Assembly: GCF_000143415.4 (NCBI RefSeq)
Contig: NW_003314496.1
Coordinates: forward strand, 4,226-29,859
DNA: 25,634 bases
Direction of reading: 5' to 3'
Origin: Selaginella moellendorffii
Lineage: Eukaryota > Streptophyta > Lycopodiopsida > Selaginellales > Selaginellaceae
Made by a program: the position numbers and the translations under genes
The notes under the pieces: generated by a model
Database searches by the model: none
What the model was told of the DNA's origin: nothing
The model's input: the letters and a program-made list of their open reading frames with translations, nothing else
Shown here: in pieces, positions 10,049 through 19,100 of the stretch
Numbering within the stretch: the stretch's first letter is position 1
Layout of the letters: every line of letters starts with the position of its first letter

Positions 10049-10613
10049 TAGAAATCACAACAAATGAAAGAAAAGAGTCAAGACTCCCGAAAAATTCCAT
10101 GGCGCATACCCACAGATGGTTTGTAGCGTAATATCTAGAGGTTCACAACTCGCTGGTGGCTTGTGAACAGCCATAATAACCGTTTCTTAAACCTAAAACC
10201 AAGCTCTTTGCCACCATGTCACAATCCTCACCATTGCTTTGGAGCGTCACAGATCTGGATCGTTGAATCAAGAGCATCTGCCATAAGAAAAAATGGATAT
10301 TCTAAAAATGGAATATGTGACGCCGATGCCAAAATAGCAACTTTAAATAAAGAGTTTGACTAGAAGAGACCCCAGCTCTGCTGGGAGATATATCATACCC
10401 AAGATAAATAGGTCTTCTTTTTCTAATTTTATTGTATACAAAGTTAAATTTATCAGATGCATTATAATTTATTATCAGGTAAATGATAAATCAGAAATCA
10501 TAGATGAATTCTCAATAAAAAATTTAGTTATAATTCTATTGTTGTGAATATTCAAGTGACAATAGAAATGATGACTAACATATATTATTCCCCCTTTCAA
10601 TTATATTCTGAGG
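10049..10613. other. SDR 5' flank and AT-rich junction without a gene
   Basis: On the minus strand this holds what should be the upstream SDR intron and exon, but I cannot recognise the N-terminal SDR motifs. Short open frames on + near 10163-10363 are identical to those in copy A (2199-2399) but resemble no family I know. From about 10370 the sequence becomes AT-rich. Confidence 0.5.
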
Positions 10614-10618
10614 CTCTC
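10614..10618. repeat. Target-site duplication, left
   Basis: CTCTC directly precedes the TG of the 5' LTR and is repeated directly after the CA of the 3' LTR (18151-18155). Five bases is usual for Ty3/gypsy integrases. Confidence 0.93.
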
Positions 10619-11766
10619 TGTAAGGAACCAACTCGCCGAGGTGTCGTAGGCTAAGGGAACCCCGAAAGCATGACCAAAATGACAAAGAGTTCATCGGATG
10701 GGACCAAGTCAAAGATCGAGTCCAAGACCGACTCTAGGACCGAGTTCGAGATAGAGTCCGGAATCGAGTCCAAGACCGACTCGGGGACCAAGTTCGAGTC
10801 CGAGTTCGAGACCGAGTTCGAGACGGAGTCCGAGATCCGAAATCGGGTCCGAGACCGAGTCCGAAGTCGAGTCCGAGGTCGGGCCCGAGATCGGGTCCGA
10901 GATCGAGTCCGCGATCGAGTCCGAGACCGAATCCGAAGTCGGATCCGAAATCGGATCCGAGATCGAGCCAGAGACTAAGTCCAAATACTAATACGGGTCA
11001 AGGGGTGAAAGCCCAAAGCGTGCGTCCCCCAGGGGGGGGGGGCTGCAGGGGGTTCCAAAAGTATAGTAGGGATAGTGAGGTCCAGGAACCAGTTTTGAAG
11101 GGACTCTCCAGTTGGGCTTCCAAACCGACTTGAGGTTGGGACTGGGACTAAGGGGCCTTGGGTGGGAGTGAGCATGGACTTGGCTGGTGCCGGAGGGGCC
11201 ATCCAAGGAAGTGCTCAAGAGCAGCTCCCACTCCCGAAAGGGAAACCGATTGCGGTGCTCCCGGCTCATGTGGAGTGGTGCCCCACTTGAGTACCATGCG
11301 GCTCATTGGTCCTCGCCCTTCCTAGGGGCTTGGGCCTTCCTTCGGGATGGAAGTGGGGGGCGAGAGGTACCCATACCGGGCCGTTAGGCCACGGTGTTTC
11401 GCCCCGGCGTCCCGAAGCAAGTGTTGCACTCAAGACTTGGGATTTAGAGGGTCCCATGATCAAGTCTTGTGGTACCAAGGGATGTTAGGAACCTGGAAGC
11501 TTGGTGTGCTTGGCTGCTTGTGCTTGCGGGGAGTGTAGCCGAACCTTAAGTCCAGTCTAACCCGGGGAGGGGGATTGGGAGTGATTTGGGAATCCGTGGA
11601 AGGATGGCTAACACTCCGTTGCTCGTGCAGTGAGTAGCTGAAACCAAGTAGGAGCTGGTACCATAGGCGAGAACCTTGGCAAGGGAACTTAGCAAAAGCC
11701 AAGGCAGTGTTGGACGGATAGACGAGGTAAGCTGGCAAATTGGAAAGGAAAAATTTGTGGCTTACA
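10619..11766 (+). repeat. 5' LTR
   Basis: 1,148 bp, TG...CA ends with short inverted ends (TGTAAG/CTTACA). Its first third is a low-complexity GAGTCC/GAGATC-like tract (about 10695-10976) without stops on either strand, followed by a G11 run near 11031-11041 that is also 11 long in the 3' LTR. Open frames inside the LTR are by-products of this composition. I cannot place the promoter or R start with confidence. Confidence 0.95.
10695..10976. repeat. GAGTCC/GAGATC hexamer-like tract in the 5' LTR
   Basis: Imperfect runs of CGAGTC, CGAGAT, CGAGAC and CGAAGT give a ~280-bp tract with 6-base periodicity, open in one frame on each strand (would-be RDRVRDRV on +, SDSVSDPIS on -). The same tract lies in the 3' LTR at 17079-17360 with one base difference. 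It is probably a simple-sequence expansion, possibly a protein-binding array in the LTR U3 region; the role is inference. Confidence 0.75.
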
Positions 11767-11769
11767 ATT

Positions 11770-11782
11770 TGGTATCGGAGCC
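11770..11782 (+). promoter_or_regulatory. Primer binding site, initiator-Met tRNA type
   Basis: TGGTATCGGAGCC begins 3 nt after the 5' LTR. It is complementary to the 3' end of plant initiator methionine tRNA (expected TGGTATCAGAGCC) with one A-to-G change. It primes minus-strand DNA synthesis. Confidence 0.85.
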
Positions 11783-11825
11783 TTTTCCTCAGTTCTAGCG
11801 AAGGATAGAGGCGGATTGCTGGGAG

Positions 11826-14800
11826 ATGGCAAGGGCAGGGCGTAAGCGAACCCAGGCGGAGACGGAACCTCTGCCAGAGCTGGAGCCTCCGGTCGAACAA
11901 GAGGCTATGGATGAGGAATCTTTGCATGAGGAGGACTCCAGTGAGGAAACCTCCAAACAGGAGTCCGGTGGCGAGGTTTGGTCGTCCAAGGCTCGATTGG
12001 ACGTGCTAGAAGGACAGTTGGCACAGACCAATGCCCTGCTGTAAACTCTCGTACGCAAGCTAAAGCGTGACGAGAGGCGGAAGAAAAAGAAAAAGACTGC
12101 GGATGCTGGCAGCGCAGAAGGTGCGGATCTTTCGGCCGGGACTGAGGCAAAACCAGACAAGGTCGAACAGACCGAAGTGGAATCAGTCCCTCAGGCAGTT
12201 CCCAAGTACAAACCAAAGCCCCCACCGGTCTTCAAGGGAGTGAATGACTATAAGGTGGTGGAGGATTGGTTTTACGATATGGAGGACTACTTCCGAGCGT
12301 TGCGGTTACCAAGCTCGGAGAAGGTCCCATGTGCAAAACCATACTTGGCAGATAATGCCAAGTCTTGGTGGAGAACAACGGAGGCCAACGAAGGACCGGT
12401 GGTCACTTGGGACATGATGAAGGCGAGGATCCGCGCAACATATGTTCCTCCGAATGCCACTCTGCATCTGAGGGATGAACTGAGTAGGCTGAAACAGACA
12501 GGAACCATCCAGGAATATGTGAATGGGTTCATGGCAAAGAGGATACTTGTCACGGACATGGGGGATATGGATGCGTTCCATGCCTTCATATCAGGTTTGC
12601 AAACCTGGGCTCGCGGCGAGGTGATGAGGTGGAACCCGACCAACTACAAGGAAGCGTTGGATGCGGCCATCAAGGTGCATTTCAACGATAACCTGCGAAA
12701 GGGGAACACGACGGGGTCGGGATCCACATTTAGCAAAGGGGCCAAACCAAAGGGAACGTATAGCAAGGGGAAATTCAAAAGGAGTTTCTCTAAGAATGAG
12801 TCCTCGGGGTTCCGGAAAGGCAAATCCGGTGGCCAGCGAGCGAGTACTTGGGGGAGTCAAGCGAAAAAGGACAAACCCACGGATAAGAAGGTCAAGTCGT
12901 ATAGCAGTGTGGGAAACAACGTATGCTACAACTGCGGCGAAGCGGGACACTTCTCGAGGGAATGTCCCTACCCGAAGAAGGCCAGAGCCAATATGGCCAT
13001 CAAGTCGGGTGAAGTCCAAACTGAGGTATGTGATCCAGTCCCTAACTCAAAGTTACTCATTACACGAGCAACTTTGGTAGAGAGTCGTTCGCGACATCTA
13101 CTAGCCCTCCGAGGGAAGCTCGGAGGTAGCTTTGTTAAGATCCTTATTGACACGGGTGCTTCGGATAATTTTGTGGCTGCAGACATAGTCCGGCAAGCCG
13201 GACTAACGGTGCAGCGGCTAGGCGAACCAAGGACTATAGAGTTTGTTCAGGGTAGCCAAAGCACCGATGAGGTACTTCGACAAGCGAGAGTCGAAGTGGG
13301 GACATGGAAAGTGGACATGGATTTCACCGTCTTGGATATGGCGGGATTTGACGTGATCTTCGGAATGGATTGGTTTAATTGGTTCGTGGTAGCGCTGCAT
13401 GGACAAGGTAGGAACCTTGTGGTATTGGCGAATGCCCAAGGAAGAAGATCTAGGGTGGAGGCCCAGGATCTAAAGGTAGGGCAAAGCAAGGCCAAAGAGT
13501 CATGCTTGAACCTGGTGTCCACGAGAGGACAACTCACTAAAGGAACTAAGGCAGCCTTTTTGTGCTTACTCTCGGTGAAGAGTGACAAAAAGACAAGAAC
13601 GGAAGAAGTGCCTTTAGTGATCCAGCGAGTGTTGGACCAATTCCAGGATACCATGCCGGAGGAGCTACCGGCGGGGTTGCCCCCCGCACGACCGATAGAA
13701 CATAAGATTGAGCTTGTCGAGGGCGCTGAGGCGGTGGTTCGTCCCCCCTATCGTTTGAACGAAAAAGAACTCAAGGAGCTCAAGTGCCAACTAGAGGAGT
13801 TGGTGGGCAAAGGGTATGTTAGGTTGAGCAAGTCGCCGTATGGGGCGCCGGTATTATTTGTGAAAAAGAAAGATGGATCTATGCGCATGTGCATAGATTA
13901 CCGGTTGCTCAACAAGTATACCAAGAAGAACAAGTACCCGTTGCCAAGGATTGAGGACTTGTTCGATAGGTTGGGAAAGGCAAAATACTTCTCGAGGATT
14001 GACCTAAGGTCAGGATACTACCAGATCAGGGTAGCCGAGGAAGATGTCGAGAAGACAACCTGTCGAACGAGGTATGGGAGCTTTGAGTTTTTGGTGATGC
14101 CCTTTGGGCTGTGCAATGCGCCGGCAACGTTTTCGGCGTTGATGAACCACGTCTTTGTACCCTATCTGGATCACTTTGTGGTCGTCTATATTGACGACAT
14201 CCTGATCTATAGCGAGACGCTAGAGGAGCATGCCGAACACTTGGCGAAGGTGTTTGAGAAACTAAGGGAACATAAACTGTATGCTAAAGAGAGCAAATGT
14301 GACTTTGCTCAGCAAGAGGTAAAGTTTCTCGGGCATGTGGTGGGCCAGGACGGGCTCAAGGTGGACCCGGAGAAGGTCCAAGCGATCCAGGAATGGGAGC
14401 GACCATCGAATGTACATGAGTTGAGGGCGTTCTTGGGGCTATGCAACTACTATCGAAAGTTTATCAGACACTATTCGAGAGTAGCCCTGCCCTTAACGGA
14501 TCAAACGGGAAAAGGGAAGATGGTATGGACAGCGGAATGCGAGGCGGCATTCGTCCACCTCAAAGGGAAGTTGAGGAAGGCTCCGGTGTTGGCATTACTG
14601 GACTTTGGTAAGGACTTTGAGGTAGACACGGATGCTTCGGACTTTGCGTTAGGCGCAGTTTTGAAGCAAGACAACCATCCAGTAGCGTTCTTCTCGAAGA
14701 AGCTGGACAAGGCTCAACGGAAGTGGCCTGCCCACGAGAAGGAATTGTTTGCGGTGGTCAAGGCGCTCAAGGAGTGGCGACACTACCTTGGGAGACACTT

Positions 14801-16598
14801 CAAGGTTTACACGGACAATGTGGCAGCGAAACACTTCTTGTCACAACCCGACCTGAGAGGGAAACAAGGTCGGTGGGCCAATGCCTTGGCCGAGTTTGAT
14901 TGCGAGATTCTGTACAAGCCTGGGAAGAGCAACATCGTGGCAGATGCGCTAAGTCGAAAAGCGAGCTTGAGGTTGGCGATCTCCAGCGCAACAGCAACCT
15001 TCTGGGACGATGTGCGGACAGCATATGAGAACGATGGTCTAGCACAAGAAGTGTTGTTGAGGAATCTGGAGGCACGGGAAGCTCACCAGAGAGGTGAGCC
15101 GCCAACGGAAGAGAAAACGGGCTATGCGGAACGCAATGGACTCATTTATTACAAGCAAACGAGGGTGTATGTTCCAGAAGGTGGACTAAGGAAGGTAGCC
15201 TTAGAAGAGTGTCATGACGGACCTCTTGCGGGACACGGCGGAGTGCCCAAGACAATGGGCTTACTCAAGAGGAAGTACCATTGGCCAGATATGGCTAAGG
15301 ACGTCCAAGACTATGTAAAGACATGTCCAACATGTCAGCAGGTCAAAGCCGTGACTAAGGCTAGTGGGGGCTTGTTGCAAAGCATCCCAATTCCAGATCG
15401 TCCGTGGAAATGTCTCACGATGGACTTCATCACGGGACTACCCCCAAGCGAGGGGTTCGATGCGATATTCGTGGTGGTGGACCGATTTTCGAAGATGGCA
15501 CATTTCATACCCACCACAACGGAGGTGGATGCGGAAGGTGTGGCGAAACTGTTCTTCGAACAAGTGGTTCGAGTGCGGGGAAGGCCAGAGGAGATTATCT
15601 CAGATCGAGATAAGATCTTCACTAGTAGGTTCTAGAGGACCCTCCTGGAACAGTATCGCACCAAGTTGAAATTCAGCACAGCCTATCACCCACAGACAGG
15701 TATGGGGTATTAAGTCAAGTTTGGTGGTCCTAACACTTCTTGACAGACGGACAAACGGAAAGGGTGAATAGGCAGCTGGAGGATTATTTGCGATGCTATG
15801 TCTCGGGAGACCAGACCGATTGGGTAAGTCATTTGGGACTTGCGGAAATGTGTTATAACAACTCACCACATTCGAGTATCGGGGTGAGTCCATGGGAAGT
15901 CATCAATGGGCGAGCTATTGAAGGTCCTGTGGAACTCGGCGTGGCCGAGTATCATGGAGAGTTACCCGCAGTGGAGGCATTCACGGCGGAAAGACTCAAC
16001 ATTTGGAATCTAGTGAGGGATTCCTTGGAACGGGCTCAACAAAGGCAAACCAAGTACGCGAACCTAAAGCGCTGGGACGTAGAGTTCCAAGCTGGGGAGA
16101 AGGTGTGGCTGAACACCAAGAACCTTAGGCTACCAAGTGGGATCAGCCGAAAGTTGACCCAAAGGTAAAAATGCATGTATTCCTGTAAATGAATTGATCT
16201 TGAGTTCCTTAAGCAGGTTCGCGGGGCCTTACGAGATTGAGGCACGAATCGGTAAAGTGGCTTACCGACTCCAACTTCCTCGAGAGATGGGGAAGATGCA
16301 CCCAGTGTTCCATGTGAACTTACTCAAGCCGTACTTTGAGGATCCGCTTCGCAAAGACCAAGTAAGACCTTTACCTGAGGTTATCCAAGGGGAAGAGGAA
16401 TACGAAGTCGAGGCCATCCTCAATGCGCGCAAGAGCAAGCGACAAGGACGCGAGGTGAGAGAGTTCCATGTGAAGTGGAAAGGATTTCCACACTGCGAAG
16501 CAACATGGGAACCGGAGGAGAACCTAGCGAATGCGCGAGATCTAGTGGAGGAATTTCTGCAAGGCAGAACTCTATGTACTTATGCAAAGTTCAATTAA
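11826..16598 (+). CDS. gag-pol: gag-pol polyprotein of the chromovirus, two introns, two stops
   Basis: The reading is 11826-15699 joined to 15747-16164 and 16217-16598, 1,557 codons, exactly in frame. ATG 11826 is the first good start after the primer site. Domains: Gag about residues 135-240; zinc knuckle C-X2-C-X4-H-X4-C 367-380; protease D442-T-G; RT with D726 and YIDD 788-791; RNase H with the DTDAS motif from 934; integrase H1130, H1137, C1167, C1170; catalytic D1200, D1260 and E1296; GPY/F 1432-1436; chromodomain about 1490-1545. D1260 to E1296 leaves 35 residues, but only if intron 15700-15746 is removed. Defects: TAA at 12042-12044 (probably from CAA) after 72 codons and TAG at 15633-15635 (probably from TGG, the usual FTSRFW tryptophan). 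Downstream of the first stop, the frame is open from 12045 with ATG 12177 available. The rest is intact, as expected of a young element. Confidence 0.93.
12042..12044 (+). other. In-frame TAA in gag
   Basis: The codon follows CTG CTG in a leucine/glutamine-rich stretch (QLAQTNALL) and the same frame continues at once ([16 protein letters not shown]). CAA to TAA is a single C-to-T change, so it is most simply a nonsense mutation. Programmed readthrough or a separate small leader protein is less likely. Confidence 0.8.
15633..15635 (+). other. In-frame TAG in integrase core
   Basis: TAG stands where the conserved tryptophan of FTSxFW occurs in Ty3/gypsy integrases; TGG to TAG is one G-to-A change. 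Counting it as one residue gives exact DD35E spacing, so it is a substitution and not part of another intron. Confidence 0.85.
15700..15746 (+). other. Putative 47-nt spliceosomal intron 1 inside integrase
   Basis: GTATGG...GACAG interrupts the Asp codon (G|AC) of the conserved HPQTDGQTE motif. CTAAC at 15730-15734 fits a branch point 13 nt from the AG, followed by a pyrimidine-rich ACTTCTTG. It is richer in A+T than its flanks. Removal restores [12 protein letters not shown] and DD35E spacing; retention gives a TAA at 15711-15713, just before the catalytic Glu. The size matches the short introns of the neighbouring genes. Confidence 0.88.
16165..16216 (+). other. Putative 52-nt spliceosomal intron 2 before GPY/F module
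   Basis: GTAAAA...AAGCAG interrupts the Arg codon (AG|G) between KLTQ and FAGPYEI. Removal gives the typical KLTxRFxGPY join; retention gives AGG TAA, an immediate stop that would remove GPY/F and the chromodomain. It is AT-rich compared with the exons. Branch point candidates are TTGAT or TGAAT near 16190; they are less clear than in intron 1. Confidence 0.88.
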
Positions 16599-17002
16599 AA
16601 ATATCAATTTGCAAAGTTGAGCAAGTGGCATATGTTGGGACCCGAAGGCGCGCCAAAGGTGAGCTAATTAGCATGGGTTAGCTAGGTCGACCAGGCGTAG
16701 GGAGCTACGCCCGACTCCCTGCGGGGATGTCGAAACCATAGACGTATTCTACAGAGGTTGGGTTCGAGTCCCAACCCCCTAGTAAAGCAAGGCTGGGTTC
16801 AAGTCCCGACCCCATACTAGGGCGTGGTGAGGGGAGGAGTATAGGGACACCTATATTCCGTTGTCATGAGCTCTTGGCCGGGGAGGCTAACTTAGGCACA
16901 CCGCTAAGTGGGGGGATGCCCCCGGAGACATGGTCAACAAGTCGTAGGATAAAAAAGAGACGTTCGATGTGGGCATCGAACTTCTTCTATGGGTGGTGGA
17001 GT
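16599..17002 (+). other. Structured non-coding tail between pol and the 3' LTR
   Basis: About 400 nt with no open frame of note but many hairpins. These are 16694-16711 (7-bp stem), 16756-16776 (7-bp stem with loop TTCGAGT, a tRNA T-arm look-alike holding the pol III B-box core GGTTCGAGTCC), a weaker second T-arm-like copy at 16791-16811, 16836-16859 (10 bp with one G-T pair), 16890-16909 (6 bp, 8-nt loop) and 16962-16981 (8-bp perfect stem, loop TGGG). Just before the LTR, GGGTGGTGGAGT (16991-17002) sits where the polypurine primer belongs, although it contains T. Packaging, export or primer functions are inference. Confidence 0.7.
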
Positions 17003-18150
17003 TGTAAGGAACCAACTCGCCGAGGTGTCGTAGGCTAAGGGAACCCCGAAAGCATGACCAAAATGACAAAGAGTTCATCGGATGGGACCAAGTCAAAGAT
17101 CGAGTCCAAGACCGACTCTAGGACCGAGTTCGAGATAGAGTCCGGAATCGAGTCCAAGACCGACTCGGGGACCGAGTTCGAGTCCGAGTTCGAGACCGAG
17201 TTCGAGACGGAGTCCGAGATCCGAAATCGGGTCCGAGACCGAGTCCGAAGTCGAGTCCGAGGTCGGGCCCGAGATCGGGTCCGAGATCGAGTCCGCGATC
17301 GAGTCCGAGACCGAATCCGAAGTCGGATCCGAAATCGGATCCGAGATCGAGCCAGAGACTAAGTCCAAATACTAATACGGGTCAAGGGGTGAAAGCCCAA
17401 AGCGTGCGTCCCCCAGGGGGGGGGGGCTGCAGGGGGTTCCAAAAGTATAGTAGGGATAGTGAGGTCCAGGAACCAGTTTTGAAGGGACTCTCCAGTTGGG
17501 CTTCCAAACCGACTTGAGGTTGGGACTGGGACTAAGGGGCCTTGGGTGGGAGTGAGCATGGACTTGGCTGGTGCCGGAGGGGCCATCCAAGGAAGTGCTC
17601 AAGAGCAGCTCCCACTCCCGAAAGGGAAACCGATTGCGGTGCTCCCGGCTCATGTGGAGTGGTGCCCCACTTGAGTACCATGCGGCTCATTGGTCCTCGC
17701 CCTTCCTAGGGGCTTGGGCCTTCCTTCGGGATGGAAGTGGGGGGCGAGAGGTACCCATACCGGGCCATTAGGCCACGGTGTTTCGCCCCGGCGTCCCGAA
17801 GCAAGTATTGCACTCAAGACTTGGGATTTAGAGGGTCCCATGATCAAGTCTTGTGGTACCAAGGGATGTTAGGAACCTGGAAGCTTGGTGTGCTTGGCTG
17901 CTTGTGCTTGCGGGGAGTGTAGCCGAACCTTAAGTCCAGTCTAACCCGGGGAGGGGGATTGGGAGTGATTTGGGAATCCGTGGAAGGATGGCTAACACTC
18001 CGTTGCTCGTGCAGTGAGTAGTTGAAACCAAGTAGGAGCTGGTACCATAGGCGAGAACCTTGGCAAGGGAACTTAGCAAAAGCCAAGGCAGTGTTGGACG
18101 GATAGACGAGGTAAGCTGGCAAATTGGAAAGGAAAAATTTGTGGCTTACA
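17003..18150 (+). repeat. 3' LTR
   Basis: 1,148 bp, equal in length to the 5' LTR with four transitions (see the element entry). It ends GGCTTACA before CTCTC. It should provide the polyadenylation signal for the element; I cannot place the R/U5 border. Confidence 0.95.
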
Positions 18151-18155
18151 CTCTC
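18151..18155. repeat. Target-site duplication, right
   Basis: CTCTC, matching 10614-10618. Next to it GCTCAAGAAGCTCTC continues the copy A sequence, showing the precise insertion point. Confidence 0.93.
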
Positions 18156-18162
18156 GCTCAAG

Positions 18163-18400
18163 AAGCTCTCATATTCAAAGCTTGATTTTAGATCTTGATA
18201 TAGTTTATCTCTGGGAGGTATAGCATACCCAAGATAGATAAATCTTGTTTTTCTAGTTTTACAGTTTTAGAAATTTTTCTTGTATATAAAGTTAGATTTA
18301 TCTAAAATTTTCTACTATTCATCTCAAGGGAAATGCACAATAATTCAAAAATATAATAATGCAAGTGTTGGGGAAGATAAGATCATTTTTTATCATCATC
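18163..18400. repeat. Dispersed AT-rich repeat, copy 2
   Basis: Matches 3010-3245 with scattered changes and is the continuation of segmental copy B right of the retrotransposon. No gene is seen here or in the following AT-rich DNA to 18865. Confidence 0.65.
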
Positions 18401-18881
18401 ATCCTTCTATATTTAAAAGAGCAAGGGCGACATACCATTAGATTACTGATAAAAACTAAATTATTATACAGAAGAAGAAGCTAGAAATATTAAGTTCTCT
18501 ATTTTAAGTTAGAATATATCATATTGTTATATACACTATTTTCTTCATACTATACTTTCTTTATGATTTCTGAATTCTATGTTTTCAACAAATTACATAT
18601 AATAAATTCTCTATAAGTACATAGTATTTTATTTTATTTTTATAGTATTTTTATATTTGTATTTGACATCCTCCCCATTCATAGTATTTATATACATACT
18701 TTTAAGAGTAACTAATGAAAAGTTAAAATATTATATTATATATCATTATCATTATTTCTGTATATAGTTTTATATAAAGATAATGCTAATATGAATTAAG
18801 ATTATTATCTCTATGTTTCAATTATTTTTATTCAATATTATTGCATTATAACAATGTTATTGAGGAGCTGTAATAGCTGGA

Positions 18882-18920
18882 GCTATTCAACTCTTCTATT
18901 GAATAGAAGAGTTGAATAGC
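18882..18920. repeat. 39-bp perfect inverted repeat
   Basis: GCTATTCAACTCTTCTATT and its exact complement flank a single central G (19-bp arms). It lies 17 bp after the point (about 18865) where similarity to copy A ends, so it may mark a foldback element or rearrangement junction. Confidence 0.75.
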
Positions 18921-19054
18921 ATTGAATAGAAGTTATTTTCTATCATATTTCTATATATGATCGAAATATATCATTTTCTATAGTCACTCTATTGTACCAT
19001 CTTTGTACTACAAACTTATGTTTAATTTTAATAATGTAGTATCAAATTAATCAA

Positions 19055-19100
19055 ATACTCTTTGTTCTATAAAGGTTTCATTTTATAGAACAAAGAGTAT
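19055..19100. repeat. Perfect inverted repeat with 19-bp arms
   Basis: Arm 19055-19073 (A plus TACTCTTTGTTCTATAAA) pairs exactly with 19082-19100 across the 8-nt loop GGTTTCAT. Its right arm runs to the start of a third copy of the AT-rich repeat. Together with 18882-18920 it brackets a 134-bp AT-rich stretch. Confidence 0.75.

Larger units (their letters stand above)
10619..18150 (+). mobile_element. Complete chromodomain Ty3/gypsy LTR retrotransposon
   Basis: 7,532 bp: 5' LTR 10619-11766, primer site 11770-11782, gag-pol 11826-16598 with two mini-introns, structured non-coding tail 16599-17002, 3' LTR 17003-18150, flanked by CTCTC. Domain order Gag, zinc knuckle, protease, RT, RNase H, integrase, chromodomain defines a chromovirus (established family knowledge). 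The two LTRs differ at four positions of 1,148 (10790/17174, 11383/17767, 11423/17807, 11638/18022), all transitions, so insertion is recent. Two nonsense codons suggest that this copy cannot make its own full polyprotein. It has integrated into copy B of the ALDH-SDR duplication and not into copy A. I cannot name the chromovirus clade; the Tcn1-type elements known from non-seed plants are a candidate. Confidence 0.95.
6568..18865. repeat. Segmental duplication, copy B (interrupted by the LTR element)
   Basis: Paralogue of 1-4640. The match covers 6568-10618, is broken by the 7.5-kb retrotransposon plus one target repeat, and resumes at 18156-18400 and 18485-18865. Beyond 18865 it diverges from copy A. 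Relative to copy A it has four extra SDR-exon units and lacks about 330 bp after 10500 and about 950 bp near 18400. Confidence 0.8.

Noticed and set aside
10670-10984. Open frames of 91-102 codons on both strands in the LTR (and again at 17054-17368)
   Set aside because: They result from a 6-base periodic tract lacking stop codons; the products are low-complexity and lie in the LTR.
11460-11927. 155-codon minus-strand frame across the 5' LTR and gag start
   Set aside because: It overlaps LTR, primer site and gag on the opposite strand and resembles no protein family.
12287-15622. Many minus-strand and alternate-frame open frames inside gag-pol
   Set aside because: Shadows of the real polyprotein frame.
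15633-15635. A third intron hiding the TAG in integrase
   Set aside because: Treating TAG as one residue gives exact DD35E spacing and continuous similarity on both sides.
16756-16811. Possible tRNA genes
   Set aside because: Only T-arm-like hairpins with B-box cores are present; there is no A box, anticodon arm or acceptor stem pairing at the right distance.
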